DNA of 27,474 bases, taken from contig DLGQ01000115.1 of assembly GCA_002482775.1 (NCBI GenBank), forward strand, positions 26,557-54,030, read 5' to 3'. This document shows, one piece after another, positions 24,978 to 27,474 of this stretch. How positions within the stretch are numbered: position 1 is the stretch's first letter; each line of letters opens with the position of its first letter. A program made the translations under genes and the position numbers. Under the pieces are notes generated by a model. The model did no database searches and was not told where the DNA came from. It worked only from the letters and a program-made list of their open reading frames with translations. The stretch is from Flavobacteriales bacterium UBA7690 (GTDB lineage Bacteria > Bacteroidota > Bacteroidia > Flavobacteriales_F > PHOS-HE28).

Positions 24978-25889
24978 TCAAGAGCTCATCCGTTCGATCA
25001 GGATGGGCATGGCCATGCGGTACAGTAACCAGCCGAGCAGCATCAACATGAAGGATATCAAACACACGGCGATGAAATAACCCAGCATGGGAGAAGGCGA
25101 CCCCGTGAGCCAAGCCCTGCCTGTGAGGATCAAGGGTGTCATGAAATTCAAGTGGAACAGCCGTGCTGTGATGCCAGCTGAGGGCATGGCGAAAACCACA
25201 GGGGTGATGAACATGGCGAATTGCGCGAACACAGGGATGCCCTTGGCGATGTCCGTGTACAAGATGCCGAGCGGCGCTGCCAGAAGACCGAGCGACGTGC
25301 CTGCAAGCAAGATGCCGATAGCAGCTACGGGGACCAACACCAGATGCGCGTCGGGCTTCACCCCGAAGAACAATAGGACGGGGACCAGGATCACCAGTTT
25401 GATGCCCGCATTGAATCCCCACTTGATCATGCCGCTCACGATGAGCGCTTCTCGTGGGAACTTCAACTTCGTGAGCATGCTTTTGGAAGTGCCCACCTGT
25501 TGGAGCGGAGCCTGGAGCGCTTCCACGAACATCTGCCATAGCATGGTGCCCGTGAGCACATACACCGGATAAGGCATGCCTGTGTTAGAGAGTTTGACGA
25601 TACCTGCCGAATTGAGGAACACCCAAGCCAGGGTGTTAGCCAATGGAAGAATGAACGCCCACAGGTAACCCAGCATGGATCCCCGGTATTGAGCCGTAAT
25701 GTCGCGATTGGCCAACCGCCAGGAGAGCTCCCAAGAGGAACGCAGATCGCGCCCCATTTCGCGGAACAGTGTACCCGGGGTCCTCAACACCGAAGCTGGG
25801 GTGTATACCACTACCGTTCCAGCTTGGTCCATCGATCCGTTCCGTCCCTTCATTCTTGGAGCCCCCTTGATCCAGAACCTTGATGCCAT
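24978..25889 (-). CDS. wzm: ABC transporter permease, polysaccharide exporter (Wzm type)
   Basis: A membrane protein of up to 303 residues, ABC-2 family. Seen: the family opening VYTPASVLRTPGTLFREMGRD, the cytoplasmic coupling stretch RLANRDITAQYRGSMLGYLW, and about six hydrophobic segments (near GYLWAFILPLANTLAWVF, VLTGTMLWQMFVEAL, LVILVPVLLFFG, AAIGILLAGTSLGLLAA, FAQFAMFITPVVFAM and FIAVCLISFMLMLLGWLL). It pairs with the Wzt gene 3 bases downstream. The start is uncertain: 25889 is given, while 25853 and 25832 are also good, the last being nearest to the conserved family start. Confidence 0.92.
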   Translation of the reverse strand: MASRFWIKGAPRMKGRNGSMDQAGTVVVYTPASVLRTPGTLFREMGRDLRSSWELSWRLANRDITAQYRGSMLGYLWAFILPLANTLAWVFLNSAGIVKLSNTGMPYPVYVLTGTMLWQMFVEALQAPLQQVGTSKSMLTKLKFPREALIVSGMIKWGFNAGIKLVILVPVLLFFGVKPDAHLVLVPVAAIGILLAGTSLGLLAAPLGILYTDIAKGIPVFAQFAMFITPVVFAMPSAGITARLFHLNFMTPLILTGRAWLTGSPSPMLGYFIAVCLISFMLMLLGWLLYRMAMPILIERMSS

Positions 25890-25940
25890 GCGTGCGTTTT
25901 GAACAGCATGGTGCGGATCTGCACTACAGGGTGAATGCAG

Positions 25941-25970
25941 CAAATATAGACCCTGCGGCCGGACCGCAGG
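25941..25970 (-). promoter_or_regulatory. Candidate promoter (-7 element) with adjoining inverted repeat upstream of wzm
   Basis: TATATTTG at 25941-25948 (minus strand) is a perfect match to the Bacteroidota -7 consensus TAnnTTTG, about 50 bases before the wzm start. Directly upstream lies a 7-base inverted repeat, CCTGCGG (25952-25958) and CCGCAGG (25964-25970), with a 5-base spacer. The repeat could be an operator or the hairpin ending the preceding gene's transcript. No TTG -33 element is evident. Confidence 0.4.
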
Positions 25971-26021
25971 CGGAAAGACGATCACTCCTCACAAGCGGAA
26001 CCGGCCATCGCTCTAGGTGCC

Positions 26022-26852
26022 TTAAAGTGGATGGCAGAGCACATGCGCCCGGCTTGGGCGATCCTCCTTCAGCATCCGGACGCTGTACCCCAACGGCGCC
26101 AATACGGCTAGTGTCTCAAGCATGCAATTGACCGAATGGACCTCGATGCACAGCACCGGACTGTCACGCTTCAACAATTCAACCGCCCCTCGCAGGACCA
26201 GTTGCTCGGCACCTTCCACATCAAGCTTGATGAACGCCACACGGCCCCAACCGTGCTGCACCACGAGATCGTCCAGACAATGCACAGCTACCTTGAAGGC
26301 GGCGAAATGCGAGCGTTCGTATATGGCCGCTTCCAAGGGAGGTGTGACGGTGTCCAAGTATCCACCCGAACTGGTCTGGTCGTCCACATTGCCAGATGCG
26401 TTGAACGTGAAAGTGCCTTCGGTATCGCCCAAGGCCGCTCCCACCACCTGCACCCTACTGGCCAGTTCGGGATCCAAGGAGAGGTTCTGGTGCAAGCGCT
26501 GAAGATTCACCGGGTTCGGCTCGAAGGCGATCACCTTGGCCGTGGGGCGCATGGCTGCGAACGCCAATGCGTGGAAACCGATGTGCGCCCCGATGTCGAG
26601 GATGACCTCACCATCGATAATGGCAGGAACGATGGGCCACATGAAGTCGTCGTATCCGCCGGTGAGCATATCGCGGAAGGCCGGCCTTGACGGATCCACG
26701 AAAAGCTGCCTGTCGATGAGGGGGCCGCCTGTTACCCTTTGTACACTGGGCTCGTGCCTTTCTGGCTGTGGAGCATTCCGGCTTCGCCACCACCGCTGCA
26801 CCGGTGCGGGGGTGATGCGCTTGAGGGTCGACCTGAAAAGCTGGTCGATCAT
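26022..26852 (-). CDS. FkbM family methyltransferase
   Basis: A 276-residue SAM-dependent methyltransferase. Seen: VILDIGAHIGFHA (83-95) as motif I, FEPNP at 110-114, and the FkbM signature KLDVEGAE at 209-216 followed by LCIEVH near 234-239. FkbM-type enzymes O-methylate sugars or polyketides. Placed beside an exporter whose ATPase has a chain-end-binding domain, this one may cap or decorate the chain, which is inference. The N-terminal 60 residues are basic and proline-rich. It is followed by a 170-190-base gap with the promoter for the export genes. Confidence 0.9.
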   Translation of the reverse strand: MIDQLFRSTLKRITPAPVQRWWRSRNAPQPERHEPSVQRVTGGPLIDRQLFVDPSRPAFRDMLTGGYDDFMWPIVPAIIDGEVILDIGAHIGFHALAFAAMRPTAKVIAFEPNPVNLQRLHQNLSLDPELASRVQVVGAALGDTEGTFTFNASGNVDDQTSSGGYLDTVTPPLEAAIYERSHFAAFKVAVHCLDDLVVQHGWGRVAFIKLDVEGAEQLVLRGAVELLKRDSPVLCIEVHSVNCMLETLAVLAPLGYSVRMLKEDRPSRAHVLCHPL

Positions 26853-26912
26853 GACACCATCAGGTGAATGGTCCAGTACAGCGAGCAGCGCATCTGCGGA
26901 GGGCGGTATGGC

Positions 26913-27474
26913 TCATGCCTCGGTGGAACGGGCATCGTCTCCTTCTTTTTTCGAACGCCGCCCGCTTCCGTAGCCATAACCGTAGCCCGACCCATACCCA
27001 TAGGCATAGCGGTAGCCATACCCGTAGTTGGTGTTGTAGTAGTACTTGCTCTTCTTGATGCGGACACCGTTCAGGATGAAACCGGTGTTCTTCGCCGGAT
27101 TGGCTTGTAACACTTCAAGCGCGTTCTGCACATGGTCCTTGCTGGCGAAACGTGTGTTCAGCACGAACAAAGTGGCATCCACATAACGCATCATCAGCAG
27201 GGCATCGGTGATCAGGCCTACCGGTGGGGTATCCACGATCACATAATCGAACTCCTTCGCGGCCTCGGTGAAGATCTCCACCAGATGTTTGCTCAAGATC
27301 AGTTCCGATGCGTTGGGCGGTGTGGGGCCGGAAAGTATAACGTGGAAATTCTCGAATTGCGTGGGCATGACCACCTCGCGCCAGGTCTTCTTGCCGATCA
27401 GCACGGTGCTCAACCCGATCGGACTGTTCATACCTAACCCCGAGGCCACCTTGGGTTTGTGCAGGTCCAGTTCC
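26913..27474 (-). CDS. C-terminal part of Wzc/CpsD-type tyrosine kinase (5' end outside window)
   Basis: The frame is open to the right edge, so only about the last 186 residues are visible. They contain the Walker A' stretch LDLHKPK just inside the edge, the Walker B motif DYVIVDTPP followed by VGLITDALLMM, and DATLFVLNTRFASKDHV, as in bacterial tyrosine kinases that control polysaccharide co-polymerases. The P-loop Walker A lies outside. The C-terminus carries a tail with 12 tyrosines in 28 residues (26961-27044), mostly YG repeats, then a charged end. In this family such tyrosine clusters are autophosphorylated and control chain assembly. The GTG at 27449 is not the start. Confidence 0.9.
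   Translation of the reverse strand, partial: ELDLHKPKVASGLGMNSPIGLSTVLIGKKTWREVVMPTQFENFHVILSGPTPPNASELILSKHLVEIFTEAAKEFDYVIVDTPPVGLITDALLMMRYVDATLFVLNTRFASKDHVQNALEVLQANPAKNTGFILNGVRIKKSKYYYNTNYGYGYRYAYGYGSGYGYGYGSGRRSKKEGDDARSTEA

Overview
The window looks like a polysaccharide (O-antigen, capsule or exopolysaccharide) biosynthesis and export locus from a member of the Bacteroidota. The GC content is fairly high by eye. Evidence for the lineage: start sites lack consistent Shine-Dalgarno sequences, perfect copies of the Bacteroidota -7 promoter hexamer family (TAnnTTTG) lie upstream of two operon heads, and the Wzc-type kinase has a tyrosine/glycine-rich tail. The lineage is an inference; no rRNA or other marker gene is present.

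Region 1 (1-3573, + strand): five consecutive paralogous genes, the first cut by the window edge. They encode small secreted proteins. Each full-length one has a signal peptide ending in Ala-Gln, a domain resembling phage tail-fibre repeats, and a C-terminal domain with eight conserved cysteines that looks like the formylglycine-generating-enzyme/C-type-lectin fold. All four junctions are 4-base ATGA overlaps. This is the most unusual part of the window.

Region 2 (3581-20781, - strand): a long sugar-assembly run, read from high to low coordinates: an ATP-grasp ligase, two methyltransferases, three family-2 glycosyltransferases (GT2), a GT4, two GT2, a GT4, a GT2, a UDP-GlcNAc 2-epimerase, a large GT4-GT2 fusion, a UDP-glucose-4-epimerase-like enzyme and a final GT4. 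Many junctions are ATGA overlaps, so this is probably one or a few operons. It converges on region 1 with only 7 bases between stop codons.

Region 3 (20782-21063): a 282-base divergent intergenic region with a set of nested inverted repeats and a candidate promoter.

Region 4 (21064-27474): a lone + strand hexapeptide acetyltransferase, then on the - strand an LpxD-like acyltransferase, a DegT-type sugar aminotransferase, the Wzt ATPase with a C-terminal carbohydrate-binding-type domain, the Wzm permease, an FkbM methyltransferase and the C-terminal part of a Wzc/CpsD-type tyrosine kinase that runs off the right edge.

Working model (inference): nucleotide sugars are made by the two epimerases, the aminotransferase and the acyltransferases. 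About ten glycosyltransferase domains assemble the chain on a lipid carrier, and methyltransferases and possibly the ATP-grasp enzyme decorate or cap it. Wzm/Wzt exports it, and the Wzc-like protein controls later steps. The five secreted lectin-like proteins could bind the product or another glycan at the cell surface. No tRNA, rRNA, CRISPR array, transposase or phage gene was seen. No stretch over 300 bases lacks a gene.
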